Assembly (NCBI RefSeq): GCF_031581265.1 | Contig: NZ_JAVLBQ010000008.1 | Location: forward strand, 33,369 to 97,368 | Source of the DNA: Gracilimonas sp031581265 | GTDB taxonomy: Bacteria > Bacteroidota > Rhodothermia > Balneolales > Balneolaceae | Direction: 5' to 3' | DNA: 64,000 nt | In this document: piece after piece, positions 43,440 through 52,078 of the stretch | Numbering within the stretch: the first letter of the stretch is position 1 | Layout of the letters: each line of letters opens with the position of its first letter | Notes under the pieces: generated by a model | What the model was told of the DNA's origin: nothing | What the model saw: only the letters and a program-made list of their open reading frames with translations | Database searches by the model: none | Made by a program: the position numbers and the translations under genes

Positions 43440-44681
43440 ATGGCTAAAAATCTTGTAATCATAGGTGGTGGTTTTGCCGGAATTTCAGTAGCTAAAAAGC
43501 TATCCTCTTCCGGTTTCAATATCACGATCATCGACAAAACCAACCATCATCTTTTTCAGCCACTGCTATATCAGGTGGCTACAGCTGCCCTTTCTCCCGG
43601 TGACATTGCAATGCCAATTCGAGCCATTTTCAGTAAACAAAAGAATGTTGAAGTTGTTTTAGGGGAAGTCACCGAAGTTAACAAAGACTCTAATCGTGTT
43701 ATCCTGAAAAATGGATCTTCATTCCCTTTTCATTATTTGATTGTAGCTGTGGGTGCACAGTACAATTACTTTGGCAACGATGAGTGGAAAGAACATGCAC
43801 CGGGACTTAAATCCCTCTCTGATGCCCTTGAGATCCGGGAGCGTATTTTACTTTCCCTCGAAAAAGCCGAACAGATTATTGATCCCCAAAAAAGAGAGAA
43901 ATTCCTGACTTATGTGGTAATTGGCGGAGGCCCAACCGGGGTTGAGATGGCTGGCTCAATAGCCGAAATCGCCAAGCGAAGCATGATGCGTGATTTCAGA
44001 AATATAAAACCGGATGAAACCAAAATTTACCTGGTTGAAGCCGCTGATGGTATCTTAAATGGTTTTGATGAACCGCTTCCTGAAAAAGGATTGAAAACTT
44101 TAGAAGAAATGGGTGTTGAGGTCATTCTAAATTCACCTGTTCAGGACATCAAAGAAAACGGGGTTCAAATTGAAGGGCGGTTTATAGAAACACCGAATAT
44201 TATTTGGGGAGCCGGAGTAGCAGCTTCACCACTTATCAAATCATTGGGCGTTAAGACCGACCGTATGGGACGAGCTATAGTTGAACCAGACCTCTCAATC
44301 GCCGGTCATCCAAATATCTTTGTAGCCGGAGATGCCGCCCACGTGAAAGACAAAGATGGAAATCCACTGCCCGGCTTAGCCCCGGTTGCACTTCAACAAG
44401 GTAAGTACCTGGGAGATCTTCTGAGAAAAGAAGAAAAAAATCGAGAACCCTTTAAATATATTGATAAGGGGACCATGGCTACTATTGGGCGTGCTAAAGC
44501 CGTAGCTGACATCCGCGGGTTCAAATTCAGCGGATTTTTTGCTTGGTTGCTATGGGGACTGATCCACATATTTTTTCTCATCGGCTTCCGGAATCGCTTT
44601 CGGGTATTTGCAGAGTGGACCTGGCACTATATTACTTTTAAAAGGGGTGTTCGGCTCATTGCAAAAAAAGACGAAGCTTAA
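43440..44681 (+). CDS. ndh: Type II NADH dehydrogenase (NDH-2)
   Basis: 413-residue membrane-associated flavoprotein that passes electrons from NADH to quinone without pumping protons. The N-terminal FAD site is LVIIGGGFAGISVAKKLSSS. The NADH-binding site is YVVIGGGPTGVEMAGSIAEI, and the C-terminal FAD contact is NIFVAGDAAHV, followed by LAPVALQQGKYLGDLL. The C-terminal hydrophobic segment (FFAWLLWGLIHIFFLIGF) is the usual membrane anchor of this group. It lies between the unknown membrane protein gene and a permease gene, all on the plus strand with short gaps. Confidence 0.94.
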   Translation: MAKNLVIIGGGFAGISVAKKLSSSGFNITIIDKTNHHLFQPLLYQVATAALSPGDIAMPIRAIFSKQKNVEVVLGEVTEVNKDSNRVILKNGSSFPFHYLIVAVGAQYNYFGNDEWKEHAPGLKSLSDALEIRERILLSLEKAEQIIDPQKREKFLTYVVIGGGPTGVEMAGSIAEIAKRSMMRDFRNIKPDETKIYLVEAADGILNGFDEPLPEKGLKTLEEMGVEVILNSPVQDIKENGVQIEGRFIETPNIIWGAGVAASPLIKSLGVKTDRMGRAIVEPDLSIAGHPNIFVAGDAAHVKDKDGNPLPGLAPVALQQGKYLGDLLRKEEKNREPFKYIDKGTMATIGRAKAVADIRGFKFSGFFAWLLWGLIHIFFLIGFRNRFRVFAEWTWHYITFKRGVRLIAKKDEA

Positions 44682-44735
44682 TTTTACTTTTCTGAAATAG
44701 ATGGTAATTTTATTTTTCTAACGGAAGAAATTTAT

Positions 44736-47075
44736 ATGGCAGATTTAAAAAGAGAACTGGGCTTTTGGGACGCCCTCACTATAGGAGCCGGCACTATGAT
44801 TGGAGCCGGTATTTTTTTACTGGCAGGTGTAGCTCTGGAAATGTCGGGCCCGGCTGCTATTTTTGCTTACCTGATAGCCGGTGTTGTTTGCATGATAACC
44901 GCTTCAAGTGCCGCTGAGCTAGCCACGGGTATGCCTACTTCCGGAGGTGACTACTTTTTCGTATCTCGATCTTTAGGGCCGGCAATGGGTGCTATATCGG
45001 GTGTGGGCATTTGGTTAAGTCTTACCTTTGCCATTGCCTTCTATTTGTTTGGGCTTGGAGAATATCTTTCTCAATTCCTTCCAATATCCGCTTTCTGGGG
45101 AGCTGTAGCAGGGGGTATTTTGCTCACTATTTTAAATGTGGTTGGCGCTAAAGAATCGGGTCGAACACAGGTGGTCATTGTTCTTATTCTTTTTGCCATT
45201 TTAGGTACATTTAGTGTGATGGGCGTCTTCCATATTGATGCTTCCAACTATGATCCTTTCATGCCTTATGGCTTTGATTCTATCTCCGCAACTACCGCTC
45301 TCGTCTTTGTATCCTTTTTGGGATTTGTAAAAATCGCTGCTGTAGCTGAGGAAATTAAAAACCCTTCTAAGAATTTGCCTCGGGCACTTATTGGCTCCGT
45401 TGCATTAGTTACCGTTTTATATGTAGTCATTGTTTTAGTGATTGGAGGGATGTTTGAGCAATCTACCATTGCTGATGTTCGTGATCCATTAACTACCGCA
45501 GCTCGTACTATTTTGGGAAGCCCCGGTGCTGTAGCGGTTATTATTGCGGGATTGTTGGCTACATTGTCATCAGCAAATGCCAGTATTATGGCCTCTTCCA
45601 GAATAAACCTTGCAATGGCACGAGACCGGATGGTTCCCAACTGGCTGGCCGACATTCACCAAAAATTACTTACTCCTTACCGTGCCATCATCCTTACAGG
45701 AATACTGGCATTATTGTTTTTACTGCTCGAAAGCCTGGAAGATCTGGCTAAAATTGCGAGTGTGCTTCAGCTCTATAGCTATGCTGCTCTGAATATAGGG
45801 TGCGTTGTTCTCAGAGTATCTCATCCCGATTGGTACAAACCAACATACCGAACTCCGGGAACTCCCTGGTTGCAAATTCTTGCTGCCATTGGGTGTCTCT
45901 CCATCATAGTCTATTCAGGTACTTTTGCTCAGATAGCAGTTGTCGTTCTCATAATAGGAAGCCTATTGTGGTACCTGGCATGGGGACGTTCACGAGTAGA
46001 AATTGAACATGCCCTGCCGGAACTCAAAGAGAACTGGAAAGAATTAGGTTTTGGTATATTTACCGCTCCTGTTGAACTTCATGAATCTGAATTTGAAGAA
46101 TGGGCACCTGCGATAAGAGCTTTAAATATTAATGAAGGGCGAAATGTAGTGACCGCATTAGCCAACCCAAAACATGAAAAAAAACTCTTAAAAATCTCAC
46201 AGTTAATTGCAACAGGTAAAGAAGAAGGTGGAAAGGTTACCGGACTCAACATGTTGAAAGTACCCTTTCAAACTCCCGTTACCACTATAAATCGAATGCT
46301 TGAGGAGCAAGAACCGGTTCGCGAAAGTATTGAAGAAATCAGCCGAAAATCCCAGGCTGAAACCGTTGATAAGAAAGGAAGCAAAACACTCGCTTCCACA
46401 TCCTTTGAGTCTGCAACGGCTGCAGCTCATGATATTTTTAAAGGACTTATTTCTGAAACGGAAGACCGACAAGCAGATATGTTGGTTATGGGGTGGCAAG
46501 GAGGTTTTAGTTTAGGTCGAATTTATAACACCCCTGTTCAAAAAATTATTAAGAGTTTAAAGGCCGATCTATCCGTATTGAAGGATCGAGAGTTAGATGA
46601 AATAAACTCCGTAGTAGTTCCTTGGGGTGGTGGCCTTCATGCTCGTTTAGGTATGGAGATTGGCCTCAGAATAGCTAAATCAGTAGGTGCGGAACTACGA
46701 GTACTTCGGTTGGTGAAACCCGGTATTGATCTTAAAGAAGAGGAAGATGAATTACGTCAGCGCATCAAACCACTCGCCGGCAATTTCGAGAACATGTCAA
46801 TCACGGTCAAAGAATCCACGGATGTGACCGGCGGAATCTTAGAAGAACTTGAAGAGCATCAGGATGATTTGCTGATCATTGGAGCCTCTCATGATTGGGG
46901 AATCCGCAATGTTCTGTTTGGAACCATCCCCGATATTATCGCAGACAGAGCTCCTTGCTCCGTACTAATGGTTCGCCGATATGTAACCGAAGACTGGAAA
47001 CTGAAGGCCGCTGAAGGAGTTAAGAGGGTTAAAGAGCAGTTGGGTATGACTTCCTCTCCCGAGAATAATAATTAG
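44736..47075 (+). CDS. APC-family amino acid permease fused to two universal stress protein domains
   Basis: 779 residues. The first about 430 form a 12-helix APC transporter (LGFWDALTIGAGTMIGAGIF signature, MASSRINLAMARDRMVPNWL later). Residues about 455-630 resemble a USP domain (RNVVTALANPKHEKKLLKIS to DMLVMGWQGG). Residues about 635-755 form a second USP with its ATP motif (LLIIGASHDWGIRNVLFGTI then RAPCSVLMV). USP domains fused to APC or chloride-channel transporters are thought to sense ATP and regulate transport. The first domain lacks a clear G-2x-G-9x-G motif, so it may be non-nucleotide-binding. It follows NDH-2 by 54 bp. Substrate amino acid unknown. Confidence 0.93.
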   Translation: MADLKRELGFWDALTIGAGTMIGAGIFLLAGVALEMSGPAAIFAYLIAGVVCMITASSAAELATGMPTSGGDYFFVSRSLGPAMGAISGVGIWLSLTFAIAFYLFGLGEYLSQFLPISAFWGAVAGGILLTILNVVGAKESGRTQVVIVLILFAILGTFSVMGVFHIDASNYDPFMPYGFDSISATTALVFVSFLGFVKIAAVAEEIKNPSKNLPRALIGSVALVTVLYVVIVLVIGGMFEQSTIADVRDPLTTAARTILGSPGAVAVIIAGLLATLSSANASIMASSRINLAMARDRMVPNWLADIHQKLLTPYRAIILTGILALLFLLLESLEDLAKIASVLQLYSYAALNIGCVVLRVSHPDWYKPTYRTPGTPWLQILAAIGCLSIIVYSGTFAQIAVVVLIIGSLLWYLAWGRSRVEIEHALPELKENWKELGFGIFTAPVELHESEFEEWAPAIRALNINEGRNVVTALANPKHEKKLLKISQLIATGKEEGGKVTGLNMLKVPFQTPVTTINRMLEEQEPVRESIEEISRKSQAETVDKKGSKTLASTSFESATAAAHDIFKGLISETEDRQADMLVMGWQGGFSLGRIYNTPVQKIIKSLKADLSVLKDRELDEINSVVVPWGGGLHARLGMEIGLRIAKSVGAELRVLRLVKPGIDLKEEEDELRQRIKPLAGNFENMSITVKESTDVTGGILEELEEHQDDLLIIGASHDWGIRNVLFGTIPDIIADRAPCSVLMVRRYVTEDWKLKAAEGVKRVKEQLGMTSSPENNN

Positions 47076-47142
47076 CGGAAATATCCTTTTAGACTCTTTG
47101 TGCTTACTTAACCGATGTTCAATTTGAGCGACATCTACAAAC

Positions 47143-47161
47143 GATGTATATTATATACATC
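47143..47161. promoter_or_regulatory. Palindromic operator upstream of vapBC
   Basis: GATGTATAT-T-ATATACATC (47143-47161) is a perfect palindrome around T47152, 20 bp before the vapB start codon. Ribbon-helix-helix antitoxins typically bind such sites to repress their own operon. Confidence 0.7.
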
Positions 47162-47181
47162 ATATTTGAATGGAGAGCACT

Positions 47182-47448
47182 ATGAAACGAACACAAATCT
47201 ATCTTACCGAAGAAGAGAAAAAAGCCATAGAAAAGCTTTCTGATGAACGAGGTACGACCCAAAGCAATATTATCAGGGAAGCAATTGATGAGTATGTGGC
47301 GAAGGAGGAAACCAAGTCTAAGAAAAAATCTATTATGGATTTTGCAGGCATTTGGAAGGATAAAGAAGACATACCTGATGTGCGTGAAATGAGAGAAGGC
47401 TGGGGAAGAAGAATGAAAAGATTAGGCTTAGATCCAGATGATAGTTGA
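47182..47448 (+). CDS. vapB: VapB-type ribbon-helix-helix antitoxin
   Basis: 88-residue antitoxin starting at ATG 47182. The upstream in-frame ATG at 47170 lies in the ribosome site (GGAG at 47172-47175, 6 bp spacing) and is not the start. The N-terminus MKRTQIYLTEEEKKAIEKLS is the beta strand and first helix of an RHH DNA-binding domain, followed by a helical region (EAIDEYVAKEETKSKKKS) that should wrap around the VapC toxin. The vapC start overlaps its end by 11 bp. A palindromic operator lies just upstream. Confidence 0.9.
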   Translation: MKRTQIYLTEEEKKAIEKLSDERGTTQSNIIREAIDEYVAKEETKSKKKSIMDFAGIWKDKEDIPDVREMREGWGRRMKRLGLDPDDS

Positions 47449-47803
47449 CACAAACATTATTATTGATTTTTTAAAGGGTCATGAAAAAGCAAATCATTTC
47501 ATTGAAGCTCATAAACCAATCTCAACGTCAGTTGTTGTAGTTTCTGAATTATTTTCAGGAGTTAAAAGTAAAAATGAATTGAGAGAGATAAGAGAATTCT
47601 TAACTTTTGTAGAGTTGGTTGATGTAACCGAAATAATCGCCAAAAATGCCGGTTTACTAAGACGAAAATATTTGAAAAGCCATGGAATAGAAATTCCTGA
47701 TGCAATTATCGCAGCAACAGCCAATTATTTAAAAGTCCCCGTAGCCTCTCTCGATAAGAAACATTTTTCCATCTTGACTGATGATTTAGTTGTACCCTAT
47801 TAA
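47438..47803 (+). CDS. vapC: VapC-family PIN-domain ribonuclease toxin
   Basis: 121-residue PIN-domain toxin. The acidic metal-binding residues are in place: Asp in MIVDTNIII, Glu in VVVSELFSGV, Asp in EIPDAIIAATA, and Asp in ASLDKKHFSIL. VapC proteins cleave RNA (often initiator tRNA or the sarcin-ricin loop) when the antitoxin is degraded. The specific target is not predictable. The gene starts within the end of vapB, an overlap of 11 bp typical of coupled toxin-antitoxin pairs. No mobile element surrounds the pair. Confidence 0.92.
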   Translation: MIVDTNIIIDFLKGHEKANHFIEAHKPISTSVVVVSELFSGVKSKNELREIREFLTFVELVDVTEIIAKNAGLLRRKYLKSHGIEIPDAIIAATANYLKVPVASLDKKHFSILTDDLVVPY

Positions 47804-47908
47804 CTCACACAAATATTAAATCAGCGAAGACCTGAAGCATCTGTGTCATCCATGCCTGTCCCGTACACGCCTCCGGGGTTCCATTCCTAAACTTGAAAAG
47901 CCTCTAAA

Positions 47909-48361
47909 TCAAATAGCGAAAGACGTTCCACAGCCACAATTCTCAACGGCATTCGGATTATCAAAAGTAAAACCGCGTGCATCTAACCCATCGGGATAGT
48001 CGATCTGCATTCCTTCTAAGTACATCAAATGTTTGGGGGCGACAATAATTTCTACGCCATGGCTTTCATATACGTTGTCTTCATCAGTGCGATGGTCCAG
48101 GCCAAGTTTATAGCTGAGGCCGGAGCATCCGCCGCCATCTACGGCCACACGTAAATACAAATTGCTATCCAGATCTTCTTCATTCTTGATCTTTTCAACT
48201 TGCCTGGCAGCCCGCTCTGTAAGGATAACCGGCTCACCGGTCAGTTCCTCTTTTTGATAATCGTTTTCTGTAATTGGTTGCGGAGATACAGATTCTTCTT
48301 CCTCATTAACATCGATCAATGAGGAAATGACATCATCTAAATTTTCTTCTTGAACACTCAT
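47909..48361 (-). CDS. A-type Fe-S cluster carrier (IscA/ErpA-like) with N-terminal extension
   Basis: 150-residue protein. The last about 105 residues are a complete HesB/IscA domain with the three cluster cysteines: GGGCSGLSYKLGL and ENCGCGTSFAI. These proteins deliver Fe-S clusters to target enzymes. The first about 45 residues (MSVQEENLDDVISSLIDVNE, then EEESVSPQPITEN) are acidic and unordered, longer than in E. coli ErpA (about 114 aa). The minus-strand neighbours are metabolic and not suf/isc genes, and lipoyl synthase, an Fe-S enzyme that needs ErpA-type carriers, lies about 3 kb upstream on the same strand. Confidence 0.92.
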   Translation of the reverse strand: MSVQEENLDDVISSLIDVNEEEESVSPQPITENDYQKEELTGEPVILTERAARQVEKIKNEEDLDSNLYLRVAVDGGGCSGLSYKLGLDHRTDEDNVYESHGVEIIVAPKHLMYLEGMQIDYPDGLDARGFTFDNPNAVENCGCGTSFAI

Positions 48362-48398
48362 GGTCTCTTTTCGCTCCTTTATTTAGAACGAGTCAAAA

Positions 48399-49097
48399 TT
48401 ACGAAGTTTTTTGGGAAAATGTATAATGCGTTACCCCATCTTTTTCAAACAGGTCAAGTACTCCGGCACTTACCAAATTCACCAATATTTTAGCTGCCCG
48501 ATAAGTTGTTACACTTATCAGCAGGGAGAATCTTTTAACGGTGATGTCTCCGTATTCATTCAAAAAACGGAAGAGTTGCTGTTCATTTTCGCCATATTCA
48601 AAAGTAACTCCCTCATCAGAATAGTTCCGCTTTAGTACTTCGATGTATTCATCACTTGCCACCACACTCTCATCATCAACTCGCACATAAACCTGCCGCA
48701 CCTTTTTTCCTTTTACATATATGGGCTTTACTTCAGCTTCCGGAACTTTAACTAACAACACATCTCTTTCTCCCGTATTTACCAATTCCATTTGAATGGG
48801 CACTTCCGGTATGCATTCGTCTTTGGCCGCTTGGTTGAGCCAAAACTCTTCCTCGTAATAACTGTCAACGCCAATAATTTCTCCATTATCTTCAACGCCG
48901 ATAAGAATAGTTCCGCCTTTAGAGTTGGCAAGTGCAGCAATTTCACGTGCAATTTTTTCCGGTGATGCTACACTGTGCTTGAATTCAAGGAACTTACTCT
49001 CTCCCGTTTGAATCAAACTTTTCAGATCGTTCTTGGTAAGCTCAGATACTTTAACCGTATCTGAATACTGCATGTAGAATTCAAACTCGTCTTTCAT
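48399..49097 (-). CDS. AlbA_2 (Schlafen-type) domain protein with C-terminal winged helix
   Basis: 232 residues. The AlbA_2/Schlafen core is plain: ESKFLEFKHS (ExK), REIAALANSKGGTILIGVED (the family's nucleotide/nucleic-acid binding signature), and DGEYY-like strands. The last about 75 residues (LFRFLNEYGDITVKRFSLLI, TYRAAKILVNLVSAGVLDLF) form a winged helix, so it could bind DNA. Family members include putative transcriptional regulators and RNA-targeting Schlafen proteins. Its role here is unknown. A long hairpin (49120-49164) lies between the gpsA end and this start. Confidence 0.85.
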   Translation of the reverse strand: MKDEFEFYMQYSDTVKVSELTKNDLKSLIQTGESKFLEFKHSVASPEKIAREIAALANSKGGTILIGVEDNGEIIGVDSYYEEEFWLNQAAKDECIPEVPIQMELVNTGERDVLLVKVPEAEVKPIYVKGKKVRQVYVRVDDESVVASDEYIEVLKRNYSDEGVTFEYGENEQQLFRFLNEYGDITVKRFSLLISVTTYRAAKILVNLVSAGVLDLFEKDGVTHYTFSQKTS

Positions 49098-49119
49098 CGT
49101 TATAGGGGTTTCGAGTTCC

Positions 49120-49164
49120 GGGTTTCATGTCGCGGTTTCTTCAGTTGTCAGCGACATGAAACCC
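49120..49164 (-). repeat. 14-bp perfect hairpin after gpsA without U-tract
   Basis: GGGTTTCATGTCGC (49120-49133) and GCGACATGAAACCC (49151-49164) are exact reverse complements with a 17-nt loop. The stem starts 11 bp after the gpsA stop and lies just before the AlbA_2 gene. No T-run follows on the minus strand, so it may be an mRNA 3'-end or leader structure and not a factor-independent terminator. Confidence 0.75.
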
Positions 49165-49174
49165 ACAACCCGAT

Positions 49175-50191
49175 TCACATGACAATTTCATCTTTTGGGT
49201 CGCGCGTCATCAACTTATACAACGCATCTTTCGGGTCCATATTTTCAAAAAGAACACTGTAAACGGCGTTGGTAATGGGCATTTCAACATTGTGTTTTTC
49301 AGACCAATCACGAACTGATTTTGTGGTCTTTACACCTTCTGCCACCATATTCATGCTATCAATGATATCATCCAGTTTCTCTCCTTTACCAATGCGAAAT
49401 CCAACCGAACGGTTCCTGCTGTGCGCACTTGTACAGGTAACAATCAAATCTCCCATTCCGGTCAATCCCGAAAAAGTATCGGAATGAGTACCCATTTTTG
49501 CTCCCATCCGCTTCATCTCGTGCAGGCCGCGCGTGATAAGTGCTGCTTTTGCATTATCACCCAATTCAGCTCCATCCACAATACCAGCGGCAATAGCCAT
49601 GATGTTTTTAACTGAGCCGCCTATCTCAACCCCAATTACATCATTATTAATGTAAACTCTGAACATTGGTGTTAAAAAAGCTTCCTGTATGATACGGGCT
49701 GTTCGTGTTGAATAGGCCGCCGCAACTACTGTTGTTGGTTTTAACTTTCCAACTTCTTCGGCATGACTCGGCCCGTACAATACCCCAATATTATCTTCCA
49801 ACGTAGTTCCATCCATCACTTCTACCAAAACCTGAGACATGGTTTTGAAGGTATCGTTCTCAATGCCTTTTGCTACCGTCACTAAAATTTCATGGCCATC
49901 GAGGCATGGTTTTAGCTTATTACCAACCTCACGAAGTGCATGTGAAGGAGTCGCAAAAACCACCATATCCTGAGACTGCATACATTGCTCAAGATTATTA
50001 TAAGCTTTAATTGTTTTAGGCAGCTCTATGTCATTGAGGTAAGAGGGATTGACATGTTCTTCATTGATGCGATCAGCAATTTCAGCTTCTCTGGCCCATA
50101 TTTGCACCTCATTTCCGGCTTGATCTAATACCATAGCCAAGGCAGTGCCAAAACTACCTGCTCCAATCACTGTTACATTAAGTCCACTCAT
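49175..50191 (-). CDS. gpsA: Glycerol-3-phosphate dehydrogenase (NAD(P)+)
   Basis: 338-residue enzyme making sn-glycerol-3-phosphate from dihydroxyacetone phosphate for phospholipid synthesis. The dinucleotide-binding motif is NVTVIGAGSFGTALAMVL. The catalytic block GGSVKNIMAIAAGIVDGAEL has the conserved Lys-Asn, and SGLTGMGDLIVTCTSAHSRN and the C-terminal helix are normal. Its start overlaps the plsY stop by 4 bp (50188-50191), so the two are translationally coupled. Together they supply and acylate glycerol-3-phosphate. The arrangement plsY-gpsA is common. Confidence 0.97.
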   Translation of the reverse strand: MSGLNVTVIGAGSFGTALAMVLDQAGNEVQIWAREAEIADRINEEHVNPSYLNDIELPKTIKAYNNLEQCMQSQDMVVFATPSHALREVGNKLKPCLDGHEILVTVAKGIENDTFKTMSQVLVEVMDGTTLEDNIGVLYGPSHAEEVGKLKPTTVVAAAYSTRTARIIQEAFLTPMFRVYINNDVIGVEIGGSVKNIMAIAAGIVDGAELGDNAKAALITRGLHEMKRMGAKMGTHSDTFSGLTGMGDLIVTCTSAHSRNRSVGFRIGKGEKLDDIIDSMNMVAEGVKTTKSVRDWSEKHNVEMPITNAVYSVLFENMDPKDALYKLMTRDPKDEIVM

Positions 50192-50886
50192 GCTCCTGAT
50201 TCCACTTTAGCTTCAACTGAATCTTCACCTTTACTGCCATAAATATTTACCCGGCTTTCTTCGCCTTTTAAAAGCCGATCGATATTGGATTTGTGCTTGT
50301 AAATTATTCCAATGGCTATAAAAGTTGCAAATATGATAATGCTTCCGTCCACATAATATCCAAATCCGTACCGCATCACCAATAAGCTAATGGGATAAAT
50401 AAAACTACTGACAATTGAAGCTAATGATACATATCGGGTGGTTAAAACTATTATCACAAATACCCCGGAAGAAATTCCTATAGATATAGGTTCAATTCCA
50501 AATAACATTCCACATGCTGTGGCAGCACCCTTTCCTCCTTTAAAATTAGCAAATAAAGGGAACATGTGACCAATAACTGCGAAAAGGCCGCATGTGATTT
50601 TTAAAAAAGCATCTGCTTCCCATCCTGGTGGGGCCAAAGGTCCATTGCTTATTTCGAATGCATACATAGCCACCCAGTATGTAGCAACAAATCCTTTCAT
50701 GAAATCCAAAACCAGTACTGACACTCCTGATTGCCACCCTAAATTTCGAAAGGCATTGGTAGTGCCAAGATTCCCGCTTCCAAAATTCCGGATGTCCGTT
50801 TTGTGAAAGATTTGCCCCACCCACAGCGAGGATGGAATAGATCCCAGCACATAACTGATCAATAAAACCGTAAATAGTGAAACCAT
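50188..50886 (-). CDS. plsY: Glycerol-3-phosphate acyltransferase PlsY
   Basis: 232-residue integral membrane enzyme that transfers acyl from acyl-phosphate to glycerol-3-phosphate. The three motifs are visible: LGSIPSSLWVGQIF (motif 1), GSGNLGTTNAFRNLGW with downstream GHMFPLFANFKGGKGAATAC (motif 2), and VLTTRYVSLASIVS (motif 3). Five or so helices are predictable. The C-terminal tail of about 30 residues (LLKGEESRVNIYGSKGEDSV) is longer than usual. It is the first gene of the plsY-gpsA pair and lies 106 bp after lipA's start region on the same strand. Confidence 0.96.
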   Translation of the reverse strand: MVSLFTVLLISYVLGSIPSSLWVGQIFHKTDIRNFGSGNLGTTNAFRNLGWQSGVSVLVLDFMKGFVATYWVAMYAFEISNGPLAPPGWEADAFLKITCGLFAVIGHMFPLFANFKGGKGAATACGMLFGIEPISIGISSGVFVIIVLTTRYVSLASIVSSFIYPISLLVMRYGFGYYVDGSIIIFATFIAIGIIYKHKSNIDRLLKGEESRVNIYGSKGEDSVEAKVESGA

Positions 50887-50992
50887 AAGCTTTTTTATTT
50901 GGCAGAAGTTAATCTATTAAGGGCAAATTAGTTAATGATTTTGGTTAAATGTTATTCACGGTTCCATTAACCAATATGCCCGAGACGATTAA

Positions 50993-51874
50993 CTATACAT
51001 GTCGCTCAGCATGATAGGAGGATCGCACCAAAGGGCCACTCTCCACATGTTCGATACCAAGATTTTCGCCAATTTCTTTATACTCGGCAAACTGATCGGG
51101 GTGAACCCAGTCAATCACGGGATGGTGCATTTTAGTGGGTTGCATATATTGGCCAATCGTTAATACATCAACGCCATGCTCTACACAATCCTGCATCAGT
51201 TCGATTACTTCTTCTCGTTCTTCACCTAAACCAACCATAATTCCGGTTTTAGTTCGAAGTCCGGCGTTTTTGGTACGCTGAAGGAGTTCAAGAGAACGTT
51301 CATATCTTGCTTGTGGGCGAACTCTGCGATATTTGCTCGGTACGGTTTCCAGGTTATGGCTAAGCACATCTGGCGGGGTATCAAAAACGATTTGAAGGGC
51401 CGCGTCCCATTCACCGCGGAAATCAGGAATGAGAGATTCTATGGTTACGCCGGGGATAGCTTCACGCAATGCTTTGTGGCATTCAGCAAAGATTGGGGCT
51501 CCGCCATCTTTTCGTTCATCGCGGTTTACGGAAGTAAGCACTACGTGCTTGAGTTTCATTTTAGCCGCAGCATCGGCTACCCGCGCCGGCTCATCCCAGT
51601 CAAGATCCTCAGGTGGCCGTCCGGTTTTGATGGCACAAAAAGCACAAGAACGAGTACATACATCACCTAAAATCATAAATGTCGCCGTTCCGGCTCCCCA
51701 ACATTCACCCATGTTCGGACAACGGGCTTCGGAACAAACGGTATTCAAATTATTTTCACGGATGGTTTCCGAAACCTCTTTGAATTTCTCTCCTGAGGGA
51801 AGTTTTACCCGCAGCCAGTCGGGCCGGCGGTTTTTGGTTTTGGTATTTTCTACAACCTGAAGTTCTTTAATCAT
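50993..51874 (-). CDS. lipA: Lipoyl synthase
   Basis: 293-residue radical SAM enzyme that inserts two sulfurs into octanoyl-protein. The auxiliary cluster motif is CSEARCPNMGECW (C-x4-C-x5-C) and the radical SAM motif is CTRSCAFC. The C-terminal RSSYHAERHV contains the SSYHA motif whose Ser binds the auxiliary cluster. Length and motifs are normal. lipB lies 205 bp upstream and lpdA beyond it, a lipoate-linked neighbourhood on one strand, although hairpin repeats fill the gaps. Confidence 0.98.
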   Translation of the reverse strand: MIKELQVVENTKTKNRRPDWLRVKLPSGEKFKEVSETIRENNLNTVCSEARCPNMGECWGAGTATFMILGDVCTRSCAFCAIKTGRPPEDLDWDEPARVADAAAKMKLKHVVLTSVNRDERKDGGAPIFAECHKALREAIPGVTIESLIPDFRGEWDAALQIVFDTPPDVLSHNLETVPSKYRRVRPQARYERSLELLQRTKNAGLRTKTGIMVGLGEEREEVIELMQDCVEHGVDVLTIGQYMQPTKMHHPVIDWVHPDQFAEYKEIGENLGIEHVESGPLVRSSYHAERHV

Positions 51875-51965
51875 GGTGCTTCTTTAGTGATTTTTAATCT
51901 CATCATTGCGAGGGATTCAGCCCTTCGTCTTATATTTTATCAATAAATTTCAACCAGTCCTGTTT

Positions 51966-52013
51966 CAAGCGTCTCGCTTGGAACAACCAATGTTTACACA
52001 AGCGTGACGCTTG
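51966..52013. repeat. Twin hairpins in lipA-lipB gap (CAAGCG family)
   Basis: CAAGCGTCTCGCTTG (51966-51980) and CAAGCGTGACGCTTG (51999-52013) are self-complementary hairpins. The first is identical to the copy at 53036-53050. Such compact hairpins are dispersed intergenic repeats of REP or MITE type. They lie between lipB (start 52804, end 52079) and lipA. Confidence 0.75.
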
Positions 52014-52078
52014 CGCAAGGCAGGGGAAATAATCACTGATTTACAAACTACAATTCCATTTAAAATTATTAATTAAAC

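Noticed and set aside
45266..45655. 129-residue antisense reading frame in the permease gene
   Set aside because: Composition and position show it is the shadow of the APC transporter frame. It has no start context or family resemblance.
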